Source: a virus. From it: a stretch of 64,000 nt of DNA. Positions 33,893-42,006 of this stretch are shown piece by piece. Position 1 is the first letter of the stretch. Every line of letters starts with the position of its first letter. Location: positions 1 to 64,000 of IMG/VR virus record IMGVR_UViG_3300020054_000866. One strand, written 5' to 3'. The translations under genes were made by a program, and so were the position numbers. The notes under the pieces were generated by a model. That model searched no databases, was not told where the DNA came from, and saw only the letters and a program-made list of their open reading frames with translations.

Positions 33893-34276
33893 ATGGCACA
33901 TTACGCATTTCTTGACAACAACAACGTCGTCACTGAGGTCATCGTCGGACGTGATGAAGATGAAGTCGTTGACGGCGTTACGGACTGGGAGGCTTACTAC
34001 GGTGAGTTCCGGGGCCAGACCTGTAAGCGCACCTCGTACAACACGCAGGGCGGACAGCACACTGGTGACGGCACCCCGTACCGTAAGAACTACGCCGGTA
34101 TCGGATACACGTACGATGCCGACCGTGACGCCTTCATTCCGCCCCAGCCGTACGCTTCGTGGGTCCTGAACGAGGACACCTGCCTGTGGGACGCCCCCAC
34201 CCCGATGCCTGATGACGGACAGGAGTACACGTGGAACGAAGACACGACCTCATGGGAAGTAGTTGAGGCTGAGTAA
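33893..34276 (+). CDS. Tail-fibre chaperone-like protein
   Basis: The 127-aa protein is the full-length form of this family: MAHYAFLDNNNVVTEVIVG, DWEAYYGEFRGQTC, RKNYAGIGYTYD, then PPQPYASWVLNEDTCLW and PDDGQEYTWNEDT. Paralogues are at 21581 (back half), 31107 (front fragment) and 35900 (full length). Preceded by a probable leaderless promoter. Role in fibre assembly is inferred from its regular position after tip genes. Confidence 0.68.
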   Translation: MAHYAFLDNNNVVTEVIVGRDEDEVVDGVTDWEAYYGEFRGQTCKRTSYNTQGGQHTGDGTPYRKNYAGIGYTYDADRDAFIPPQPYASWVLNEDTCLWDAPTPMPDDGQEYTWNEDTTSWEVVEAE

Positions 34277-35082
34277 TGGCGATCAATTTCCCCGACTCTC
34301 CTTCTAACGGCGACACCGTCACCGTCGGTGACAAGACGTGGACGTGGAACGGATCGACGTGGGATGTTGTCGTATCGACCCCGATCTCTAATCAGATCGT
34401 TGATGCGGATGGCGATACCCGCGTCCACGTAGAAGAGTCCCCCGACGAAGATTACTTACGTTTCGATACTGCTGGTACCGAGCGTATGACGATCAACCCT
34501 TCAGGCAATGTCGCTATGACCGGCGATCTTACGGTTACGGGTACTATTGCTGGTGGGTCTACTACCTTTCCCACTACGTTGGATTCTGGAACGATGCCCG
34601 CAATCGAGGCGCTTCAGGCGAAGGTTGGTGTCAATAGTTCTGCTGTTGCGACTTCGCATGATTACATTCTGAATCAGCCGACCGCTTTCACGTTGAAGGC
34701 TCCGTTGGAGTTGTGGACCATTTCGGCTACAGCGGCCACAGGAACCGTGAACGTCGATCTGAAGTCGTCAGGCGCACATTATTTCACGGCGGATGCTACG
34801 GCGAACTGGACATACAATTTCCGTGGCGATGCGTCTACCAGTCTTGATTCTGTGTTGGCTGTCGGTGAATCGGTCACCGCTGTTCACGCAGTGACCAACG
34901 GCGCGACAGCTTACTATCCGACGGCGTTTCAGGTTGACGGTTCGGCGGTGACACCCAAGTGGTCGGGTGGTTCTGCACCCACTTCGGGTAATGCTAGTTC
35001 GGTTGATGCTTACCTGTTTACTGTTGTCAAGACTGCTAGCGCTACGTTTACGGTGTTGGCTCAGCAGGTTCAGTTTGCCTGA
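34276..35082 (+). CDS. Fibre protein with MAINFPDSP head
   Basis: The 268-aa protein carries MAINFPDSPSNGDTV...WTWNGSTWDV, the DADGDTRVHVEESPDEDYL...GTERMTINPSG block, a short shaft, and a C-terminal beta domain (VKTASATFTVLAQQVQFA) typical of phage tip modules that start with a YNFRGD-like segment. It overlaps both neighbours by one nucleotide. Confidence 0.7.
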   Translation: MAINFPDSPSNGDTVTVGDKTWTWNGSTWDVVVSTPISNQIVDADGDTRVHVEESPDEDYLRFDTAGTERMTINPSGNVAMTGDLTVTGTIAGGSTTFPTTLDSGTMPAIEALQAKVGVNSSAVATSHDYILNQPTAFTLKAPLELWTISATAATGTVNVDLKSSGAHYFTADATANWTYNFRGDASTSLDSVLAVGESVTAVHAVTNGATAYYPTAFQVDGSAVTPKWSGGSAPTSGNASSVDAYLFTVVKTASATFTVLAQQVQFA

Positions 35083-35897
35083 TGCCTATTTTAGGTGCGG
35101 TTTCTCAGCCTGCTGGGGCGATCAGGTATGGCCGTCCGCCGCTAGAGGTTGAATATCTGGTTGTCGCTGGCGGCGGGGGTGGCGGAGGAGGCGACGATGC
35201 CGACGGCGGAGGCGGTGGTGGAGGCGCAGGTGGCTTCCTGACCAGTACCGTGACTTTGACGGCTGGTTCTAATTACACTGTAACAGTTGGCGGTGCTGGC
35301 GGTGGATCGCCATCGCTCAGCGTTGGCTCTAGTGGCGGAAACTCAGTATTCGATTCGGCCACAGCAATTGGCGGTGGTCGTGCCGCTAGCCGTGGCGGTG
35401 GCGGTCAAAGCGGCGGTTCCGGCGGTGGATGTTTCCGAAACGCCAATCGGGGATTGGGAACGGCTGGTCAAGGAAACGCTGGCGCAAGTAGCACGACTTC
35501 GTGGGCTGGCGGTGGCGGTGGTGGTGCCGGTGCAGGTGGTAGCAACATGAACGGTGGTGCTGGTCTTGCGTTTTATGGCACCTATTACGCTGGCGGTGGT
35601 GGTGGCGGCAGAAACGGTGCTACCGCTACTGGTTCCGGTGGTGCTGGTGGTGGCGGGAACGGTGCTGCAAACGGTTCTGCTGGTACGCACGGTCTTGGCG
35701 GTGGTGGCGGCGGTGGTCAAGGAGGATGGAATACCAACTCCTTGGGTGCCCGTGGTGGTTCTGGTGTTGTTATTCTGCGCTATCCAGACGTATATACCTT
35801 GACAGTTGCGGCAGGTCATACTGCTTCTACCACCACAAGCGGATCAACCAAGATCACTACTATTACTGCCGGTTCTGGCTCTGTTTCTTGGAGTTGA
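35082..35897 (+). CDS. Glycine-rich adhesin-like protein
   Basis: The 271-aa protein has a minimal head (PILGAVSQPAGAIRYGRPP) and then the glycine-rich domain (YLVVAGGGGGGGG to GGSGVVILRY) with the terminal TVAAGHTASTTTSGSTKITT beta part. The domain is nearly the whole protein, making it a good candidate for a stand-alone tip like gp38. The chaperone-like gene at 35900 follows by 2 nt. Confidence 0.74.
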   Translation: MPILGAVSQPAGAIRYGRPPLEVEYLVVAGGGGGGGGDDADGGGGGGGAGGFLTSTVTLTAGSNYTVTVGGAGGGSPSLSVGSSGGNSVFDSATAIGGGRAASRGGGGQSGGSGGGCFRNANRGLGTAGQGNAGASSTTSWAGGGGGGAGAGGSNMNGGAGLAFYGTYYAGGGGGGRNGATATGSGGAGGGGNGAANGSAGTHGLGGGGGGGQGGWNTNSLGARGGSGVVILRYPDVYTLTVAAGHTASTTTSGSTKITTITAGSGSVSWS

Positions 35898-35899
35898 CG

Positions 35900-36286
35900 A
35901 TGTGGCATTATGCTTTACTTGACGAAAACAATGTTGTGACCGATATCATCACTGGTCAAAACCCCAATGTTGTCGTGGACGGTGTTGATAACTGGGAATC
36001 GTATTACGGTGAGTTTCACGGCTGTAGGGCTGTGGGGTCTGATTGCGACATGTTTGGTGGTCAACACTTGGATGGAGGTGTTCCATTCCGCAAAAACCAT
36101 GCGTCTATCGGCGGCACCTATGATGAAAGCCGCGATGCTTTTATTCCGTCACAGCCATACCCGTCATGGGTGCTAGACGAAGATACCTGCTTGTGGAACG
36201 CTCCGGCCCCTAAACCAAATGACGGCAATGCGTATGGCTGGGACGAGGACACTGTTAGTTGGGTTCAGATCGACGAAGGTGATTGA
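35900..36286 (+). CDS. Tail-fibre chaperone-like protein
   Basis: The start is the ATG at 35900, giving 128 aa; a longer frame reads back into the adhesin gene and is unlikely. It has MWHYALLDENNVVTDIITG, NWESYYGEFHGCRA, and PSQPYPSWVLDEDTCLW with a DEDTVSW end, so it is a full-length paralogue of the 33893 product. The mid region differs and could match the different preceding tip. Confidence 0.68.
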   Translation: MWHYALLDENNVVTDIITGQNPNVVVDGVDNWESYYGEFHGCRAVGSDCDMFGGQHLDGGVPFRKNHASIGGTYDESRDAFIPSQPYPSWVLDEDTCLWNAPAPKPNDGNAYGWDEDTVSWVQIDEGD

Positions 36287-36297
36287 TAATGTGTTAC

Positions 36298-36303
36298 TAT
36301 AGT
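36298..36303 (+). promoter_or_regulatory. -10 element before the last MAIDFP gene
   Basis: TATAGT lies in a 36-nt spacer, with GGAGGG 14 nt downstream acting as ribosome site for the ATG at 36323. The -35 is not clear. Confidence 0.4.
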
Positions 36304-36322
36304 TCTGACACTGGAGGGTGTA

Positions 36323-37093
36323 ATGGCAATTGATTTTCCGTCGTCCCCATCAGTAAATGACTCGTTTACCTCAGGGGGCAAAACTTGGGTATGGAACGGT
36401 ACGTACTGGAAGTTGTACGGCTCTGTTCTGCGCGGCCTGAGTCTTGAGATCTCCGACACGCCCCCTGCTTCTCCTGTATCAGGAGATATGTGGTATGAGT
36501 CAGATACGGGGCGCACGTTCACGTATTATGACGGCGCATGGGTGGAGTTAGGTAACACCGCCGCTGTTACAGCGTTCTTGACCGACGCAGATGGAGATAC
36601 CATCGTCCACGTCGAAGAGGGCACAGACGACGACACTATCCGCTTTGATACGGCAGGTAGTGAGCGTATGACCATTGACGCGAGTGGTGACGTCACCATT
36701 GGCGGCAACCTGGCAGTTGGCTCTAACACTGACGTCGAAGCCAGCATTGATGCAGTTGAAGCCGATGTTTCTAACATCAATGAACTTCAGCAGAACGAGC
36801 AGACTGGAACCACCTACACGCTGGTTCTTGCTGACGGTGGTAAGTTGGTGGAGATGAACAATGCTTCGGCAAATACGTTGACTGTTCCCCCGAACTCCTC
36901 AGTTGCTTTCCCTGTGGGTTCTCAGATTCTGGTTCTTCAGACTGGTGCTGGTCAGACGACGTTGGCCCCCGACACTGGCGTTACCATCAACTCTAAGGAC
37001 GGTAATTTGAAGTTGTCGGATCAGTGGTGTGGCGTGACGTTGATCAAGCGTGCCACTGATGTGTGGGTGGCTATTGGCGATCTGAGCGCCTGA
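36323..37093 (+). CDS. Fibre protein with MAIDFPSSP head
   Basis: The 256-aa protein combines MAIDFPSSPSVNDSF...WNGTYWKLYG, SGDMWYESDTGRTFTYYDG, the DADGDTIVHVEEGTDDDTI...GSERMTIDASG block, a helix (VEASIDAVEADVSNINELQ) and a beta end (YTLVLADGGKLVEMNNAS...VTLIKRATDVWVAIGDLSA). The same end module appears in the middle of the 32344 product, so modules have been moved between genes. Confidence 0.7.
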   Translation: MAIDFPSSPSVNDSFTSGGKTWVWNGTYWKLYGSVLRGLSLEISDTPPASPVSGDMWYESDTGRTFTYYDGAWVELGNTAAVTAFLTDADGDTIVHVEEGTDDDTIRFDTAGSERMTIDASGDVTIGGNLAVGSNTDVEASIDAVEADVSNINELQQNEQTGTTYTLVLADGGKLVEMNNASANTLTVPPNSSVAFPVGSQILVLQTGAGQTTLAPDTGVTINSKDGNLKLSDQWCGVTLIKRATDVWVAIGDLSA

Positions 37094-37103
37094 GGCTGAC
37101 AAC

Positions 37104-39824
37104 ATGAAGTTGTCTACCTTCTCCGGGTTTATTAGCGCAGTAATCGCCGGTACCCGTGCGTTGTTTTTTGGCGGTTATACGGGGTCTGCTCGTAGCGATG
37201 TAATCGACTATGTCAACATTGAGACTCTGGGTAATGCCACCGATTTTGGTGATCTAACCGTTGCTCGTAACGGTGGTGCGGCTGGGGCTTCTTCAACTCG
37301 CGCTTTATTTGCTGGCGGTTACTCCACCTCCAGAGAAAACACTATTGACTATGTAACTATCGCCACGCTGGGTAATGCAACAGACTTCGGTAATCTGACA
37401 CAGAACGCCTCCGGTCAGGCGGGTGCGTCTAACGAAACACGTTTCGTAATAGGCGGCGCAAACATTACGAGTGCGTACTACGCCTTTAGCAATCGCATCG
37501 AGTATGTGACTATTGCTTCCACGGGTAATGCTATAAACGTAGGAGGCTTGACAGTAACTAGGGCTGAGGCTGGTGGAGTTGAGTCACCTGTTCACGGTTT
37601 GTTTATGGGCGGTCAGTTCGTGAACTCAGCAGCGACCGTATTCAGCACATATAACACTATTGACTACGTTACATTTAGTTCTTTAGGTAACGCTCTGGAT
37701 TTTGGTGATCTAACACAAGCACGTTTCGTTGGCGGTCCCGCATCTAACTCTGTCAGAGGTCTGTACGCTGGCGGTGTAAGCCGAGTTGGTACGACTAGTG
37801 CTACCGTCCTAAGAGACACCATTGACTACTTGACCCTTGCGGCTAGAGGCAACTCCGCAGATTTCGGTAATCTTAGTGTCGCTTCTAGCAGTAACGCTGG
37901 GGCGGCTTCTTCATCGAGGGCACTATTCACCCTCGGTTATCCCAATTCTTACGGCAGTAACACCATTGAATATGTTGAGATTGCCACTACCGGCAACACT
38001 GTTGATTTTGGTGATCTCACCATTGCTCGTAATGCTGACGGCACCTCTGGCGGTCACGGTGGGCTGATCTTAGTTCTGCCTACTGCTGACGGTACTCGTG
38101 CGCTGTTCGGTGGCGGTCTCGTTGATGGCGGTTCTGTCAGAACGCAGATCGACACGGTACTGATCGCTTCGACTGGGAACGCCACCGACTTCGGTGACCT
38201 GACGCAGGCTCGAACTTATCTCAACGGGTTGTCTTCCTCTACAAGAGGCGTGTTTACCGGCGGCAATATCGGAAGCAGCACCCGTGTCAACACGATGGAT
38301 TATGTGACCATCGCTGAGGGTGGGACCGCCCTTGACTTCGGTGACCTGACGTTGGTTCACGACGATCATGGAACAGCATCTAATGAAACCCGAGGTCTGA
38401 ACTTCGGTGGTCAAACTCCAACTGTTCTGACTAACGTGATTGACTACATCACGATTGCTACGACTGGTAATGCTACGGACTTCGGTGACCTAAGTTGGGG
38501 TGCGAGCCGTAACCCGATGGCGGTCCAGTCTCCCATCCACGGCATCGTTCACGGCGGTTCCATCGACCAAGACGGCATCTACTACGTTGCGTTTGCGTCG
38601 ACCGGCAACACGGTGCAGTGGGGAACCCTGTATCAGACAAACTATTCGGTGAGCAACGGTGTGTCTAATGCCACCCGAGGCGTGTTCGCTGGTGGCGGCA
38701 CCGTAGCGAATGTGATCCAAGCCATTACGCTGGCATCTGCCGGAAACTCGATAGACTTTGGTGACCTGACGGTGGCAAGAGCAAAGGCGGCTGGTGCCGC
38801 TTCTCCGACCCGTGGCCTGTTTGCTTCGGGTGAGGGCTACTACAACGTGATCGACTACATCGACATCGCCACATTCGGTAATGTTGCCGACTTCGGTGAT
38901 CTCACGGAGACGATCTTGAAGCCGGGTGCCTGCTCTGACGGTCACGGTGGGCTTGGAGCGTCACCGTTGGAGTCAATCTCCAACATCGGCGTGTTCGACA
39001 ACGGGGACTACATCGAATACCTGAACATCGCTTCGACCGGTAACTCGCTGAACTTCGGCAAGTTGAGTACCGCAAGGTCACGGATGGATGCTGTCGGTTC
39101 CACTACTCGGGCCGTGTTCGGTCCCGGCTTGGGGGACGATGTTACCATTGACTATCTGACGTTCACGACCGGTGGCGACGCTACTGACTTCGGTGATACA
39201 ACGTCCGCTCGTTCAGCAATGGGCGGTTGTGGGAACTCTACCCGAGGACTGTTCGGCGGTGGCATCCCTAACTCGGACGTCATCGACTATGTGACCATCG
39301 CCACGACCGGCAACGCAACCGACTTCGGTGATCTGACGGTGAGCCGTGGTGATACGTCAGCAACATCCAACTCCACCCGAGGCTTGTTCTGCGGAGGTGC
39401 CACGACTCCCGGCCCGACAGTCCGAAACCAGATCGACTATGTGACCATCGCAACCACCGGAAACGCTACCGACTTTGGTGATCTCACGGTGGCTCGTCGT
39501 GATCTCGGTGCTTCTGCGTCCACTACTAGGGCTGTCATCGTCGGCGGTCGTGACGCTACGGCTTCCGGTTGGTACAACACGATGGATTACGTCACCATCG
39601 CTACGACAGGAAACGCTACGGACTTCGGTGACCTGACGGTTGCCCGAGGGAAATGTAAGTCTATGTCGAACACGACGAGAGGTATCTGTACCCCCGGCGA
39701 GGGTTACAACGTCATCGACTACTGGACGATCGCCACCACCGGGAACGCCACCGACTTTGGTGACGCATCGACCGCCTCCTATCACGGTGGCGCAACATCA
39801 AACTGTCATGGAGGACTGTCGTGA
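37104..39824 (+). CDS. Adhesin-like protein: three tandem six-repeat propellers
   Basis: The 906-aa protein has a short head and 18 repeats of about 46 aa with the IDYVTIATTGNATDFGDL core. An HGGL motif closes repeat 6 (GGHGGL, nt about 38050), repeat 12 (SDGHGGL, about 38938) and repeat 18 (SNCHGGL, at the end), giving three blocks of exactly six. It is paralogous to the 27628 product, which has two such blocks. This strongly suggests propeller number varies by whole units. Probable receptor or glycan binder at the fibre tip. Confidence 0.78.
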   Translation: MKLSTFSGFISAVIAGTRALFFGGYTGSARSDVIDYVNIETLGNATDFGDLTVARNGGAAGASSTRALFAGGYSTSRENTIDYVTIATLGNATDFGNLTQNASGQAGASNETRFVIGGANITSAYYAFSNRIEYVTIASTGNAINVGGLTVTRAEAGGVESPVHGLFMGGQFVNSAATVFSTYNTIDYVTFSSLGNALDFGDLTQARFVGGPASNSVRGLYAGGVSRVGTTSATVLRDTIDYLTLAARGNSADFGNLSVASSSNAGAASSSRALFTLGYPNSYGSNTIEYVEIATTGNTVDFGDLTIARNADGTSGGHGGLILVLPTADGTRALFGGGLVDGGSVRTQIDTVLIASTGNATDFGDLTQARTYLNGLSSSTRGVFTGGNIGSSTRVNTMDYVTIAEGGTALDFGDLTLVHDDHGTASNETRGLNFGGQTPTVLTNVIDYITIATTGNATDFGDLSWGASRNPMAVQSPIHGIVHGGSIDQDGIYYVAFASTGNTVQWGTLYQTNYSVSNGVSNATRGVFAGGGTVANVIQAITLASAGNSIDFGDLTVARAKAAGAASPTRGLFASGEGYYNVIDYIDIATFGNVADFGDLTETILKPGACSDGHGGLGASPLESISNIGVFDNGDYIEYLNIASTGNSLNFGKLSTARSRMDAVGSTTRAVFGPGLGDDVTIDYLTFTTGGDATDFGDTTSARSAMGGCGNSTRGLFGGGIPNSDVIDYVTIATTGNATDFGDLTVSRGDTSATSNSTRGLFCGGATTPGPTVRNQIDYVTIATTGNATDFGDLTVARRDLGASASTTRAVIVGGRDATASGWYNTMDYVTIATTGNATDFGDLTVARGKCKSMSNTTRGICTPGEGYNVIDYWTIATTGNATDFGDASTASYHGGATSNCHGGLS

Positions 39825-40618
39825 CCGAACTAGCACTCACCGCATCGCAACTACCGGAACGGTACGAGCAGATGATCGACAAGGTGACCGAACTGCTCCC
39901 AAGGATCGACGCATCGAACGAGTCGTTCTACAAGTCGGACTCACAACTCAAGACCGTCTCGCTGAACGTCACCGACCTGACCGATGTTGGTGCGGCGAAG
40001 CATATCCTCGCCCGTATCGAACGGAAGCGGGAAGCGTTGAAGGAGTCCGAGTTGGGGTTGCGCCGTAAGCGGATCGAACTCGCTCAGAAACAAGACGAAC
40101 TGGAATCAGCATCCGGGTACGCCGCCGAACTGTTAGAGATCGACATTCTGGAACTGTCGTCACAGATCGAATCGACGCAGAACTACCAGCGGGGTGCCGT
40201 CCGTGAGGTGACGTTCCTCGTTCACCAGTACGAAGCAATCTGCGACAAGTTAGGTGTCGAAGTCATCACCGAAGAAATGTACGAGGCGAACGAGTCGAAG
40301 GCTCAAGTGATGCGGGCGTTCTCGCAGGCGCTCGCCGCCGCCCGCTCACGGCAGGGCTTGATCGACGAAGGCAACTTCATCTTCTTCCAAGACCTCGGCA
40401 TCAACGGTGCCGCCGCCCAACGGGAACTCATCACCTACCTCGAAATGGAACAGCAGATGCTCAACGAGGGCAAGGTGCCGACGTTCGAGGTTCAGTACGG
40501 CTGGCTGGATGCGGTCAGCGACAAGTTCGCCCCACAAGTCGCCTTGTACGCCGAGCATCGTGGACTCATCCCGCAAGTCGAAGCCGCCCTCGCACAACCG
40601 AAGGAATTAACAGTATGA
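39821..40618 (+). CDS. Coiled-coil protein following the propeller adhesin
   Basis: The 265-aa protein starts with GTG overlapping the previous stop. It is mostly helical with a long coiled-coil (about residues 60-145, IERKREALKESELGLRRKRI) and a C-terminal alpha region with QYGWLDAVSDKFAPQ. The first ten residues recur as the remnant at 29493 after the other propeller gene, which implies a paired function, perhaps a chaperone or trimerisation partner for propeller adhesins. Family not recognised. Confidence 0.65.
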   Translation: MTELALTASQLPERYEQMIDKVTELLPRIDASNESFYKSDSQLKTVSLNVTDLTDVGAAKHILARIERKREALKESELGLRRKRIELAQKQDELESASGYAAELLEIDILELSSQIESTQNYQRGAVREVTFLVHQYEAICDKLGVEVITEEMYEANESKAQVMRAFSQALAAARSRQGLIDEGNFIFFQDLGINGAAAQRELITYLEMEQQMLNEGKVPTFEVQYGWLDAVSDKFAPQVALYAEHRGLIPQVEAALAQPKELTV

Positions 40619-40890
40619 AAGTAACAACGTATACCTTGAACGCCGACGGCACGATCCCCGGGTTCGTGACTAACGGCGGCTACTTCCCCGATGCCCGTGT
40701 CGGCGACTCTCCGCAAGACTGGACACTGGTCGGCGTCTGTGCTGATGACGCTCCCGGCGACGCGATGACCGAAGCCGAACTCGTCACCTACGTCGAAGCG
40801 TTCTCACCCGTGTTCACCAACGAGATTGACGGCACGGAGACTCCGGCGGCGGATGTTGTCGCCACATGGTGGGCAGTAAACGCCCAGTAA
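40615..40890 (+). CDS. Small fibre accessory protein
   Basis: The 91-aa protein begins KVTTYTLNADGTIPGFVTNGG and is the last gene of the array. It overlaps the coiled-coil gene by 4 nt. It is likely an assembly helper from position; no family is certain. Confidence 0.55.
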   Translation: MKVTTYTLNADGTIPGFVTNGGYFPDARVGDSPQDWTLVGVCADDAPGDAMTEAELVTYVEAFSPVFTNEIDGTETPAADVVATWWAVNAQ

Positions 40891-41016
40891 TTGCTCCCGC
40901 GCTATCGCAATAAGAACAACCATCAGGGCGCGAACTCGCTCTAATTGGGCTCTCTCACTGTGATAGAATGTTGCTGTGTCGGGTGACCGACGAAGGACGA
41001 GACATGGCGGCATAAG
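40891..41016 (+). promoter_or_regulatory. Spacer with promoter-like element and three-codon mini-ORF
   Basis: A -10-like TAGAAT is at 40964-40969. A good ribosome site (GAAGGACGAG) is followed by ATG GCG GCA TAA (41004-41015), and one base later by the ATG of the Dit-like gene. The mini-ORF could couple or tune translation of the tail-tip operon. Confidence 0.45.
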
Positions 41017-42000
41017 ATGACACTGTACACAGAAGACGGCGCGATTCTCTATTACGGAGAAGGTCTATACGGAGAAGGCTCGTACAACGATCCTGAAGGC
41101 CAAGACTTCGAAACCTCTGTAGTCAATAAGGCGCTAACACCGCTACCGCCGCCAGTCTTCTCAGGTCTCTTTCTACAGGAAGACGTTATTCTCGACACTT
41201 TAGTGTTGAACTCAATTGACTCAAATAATGTCATTTGGATCTGCACAGACATTGAAGGCTGGTGGGGTCTTCCAGACCCGGAGGTTCCAGACATTCCTCG
41301 CGGATGGGGAGACGGCTCTTATGAGGCAAACGGCCGCTGGGCCGCGCGACAGATAAATCTTACTGGAGTATTTTTTCCGCCAGGGCCGGAATACGTGTCT
41401 ACGGCAAGAGACACCCTAATTCGTGCAGCGTCTCTCGCTCGGCAAGGCGCGTGGCTGAAGACAAATGAATCGCCGACAAGAGCGTCATTCGTGAGACTCA
41501 GCGGCAGACCTGAGATACAAACAGTGAACTCTCGAGGGAAGACGGAGTTCTCGATCGGTCTACGCGCGTCCGACCCGATCAAATACTCTTGGGATGACTC
41601 AGACGCACTTGGTTACAGCTCAGTCACTATTCCGTGTAAAAATACGTCAACGGCAGAGACTGGCGCCGCGACAATCACCAACCTCGGAAACACTAACGTT
41701 ACGATGTTTCTTGAAATTGACGGCCCTGTAGTTGGAAACGCTACAATTAAAAACACTACAACAGACCAAACGCTTACAATCGTCGAGTCTGTTGCTTCCG
41801 GTGAGCTTCTCGAGATTGACACGTACAAGCACGAGGTCGCGCTTGACGGCGACGTTCTTGGCGCCCGCGTGTATCTCGACACTCTTACGGATTGGCTGGA
41901 GCTCACGCCAGGCAACAACTCGATAGTCTTTGAAGATCTTGGTGACGCAACATCGGACGCGGTACTCACTGTGTACTATCGCTCCGGTTGGATAGGCTAA
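41017..42000 (+). CDS. Distal tail (Dit)-like minor tail protein
   Basis: The 327-aa protein has features of siphovirus Dit proteins: an N-terminal beta domain with IEGWWGLPDPEVPDIPRGWGDGSY and GRWAARQINLTGVFF, and a C-terminal galectin-like beta part (TITNLGNTNVTMFLEIDGP, TPGNNSIVFEDLG). These proteins form the hexameric ring at the tail tip linking tube and baseplate. It precedes the hub-like gene by 6 nt, matching the usual Dit-Tal order, while the tape measure appears to be on the other strand at the window end. Confidence 0.83.
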   Translation: MTLYTEDGAILYYGEGLYGEGSYNDPEGQDFETSVVNKALTPLPPPVFSGLFLQEDVILDTLVLNSIDSNNVIWICTDIEGWWGLPDPEVPDIPRGWGDGSYEANGRWAARQINLTGVFFPPGPEYVSTARDTLIRAASLARQGAWLKTNESPTRASFVRLSGRPEIQTVNSRGKTEFSIGLRASDPIKYSWDDSDALGYSSVTIPCKNTSTAETGAATITNLGNTNVTMFLEIDGPVVGNATIKNTTTDQTLTIVESVASGELLEIDTYKHEVALDGDVLGARVYLDTLTDWLELTPGNNSIVFEDLGDATSDAVLTVYYRSGWIG

Positions 42001-42006
42001 ACTACA

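Noticed and set aside
35726-35899. Longer N-terminus for the chaperone-like gene at 35900
   Set aside because: It would read back through the adhesin gene; paralogues start at the M(A/W)HYA position.
14727-40890. Diversity-generating retroelement acting on the fibre genes
   Set aside because: No reverse transcriptase and no template/variable repeat pair were seen; similarity between fibre genes is explained by module exchange.
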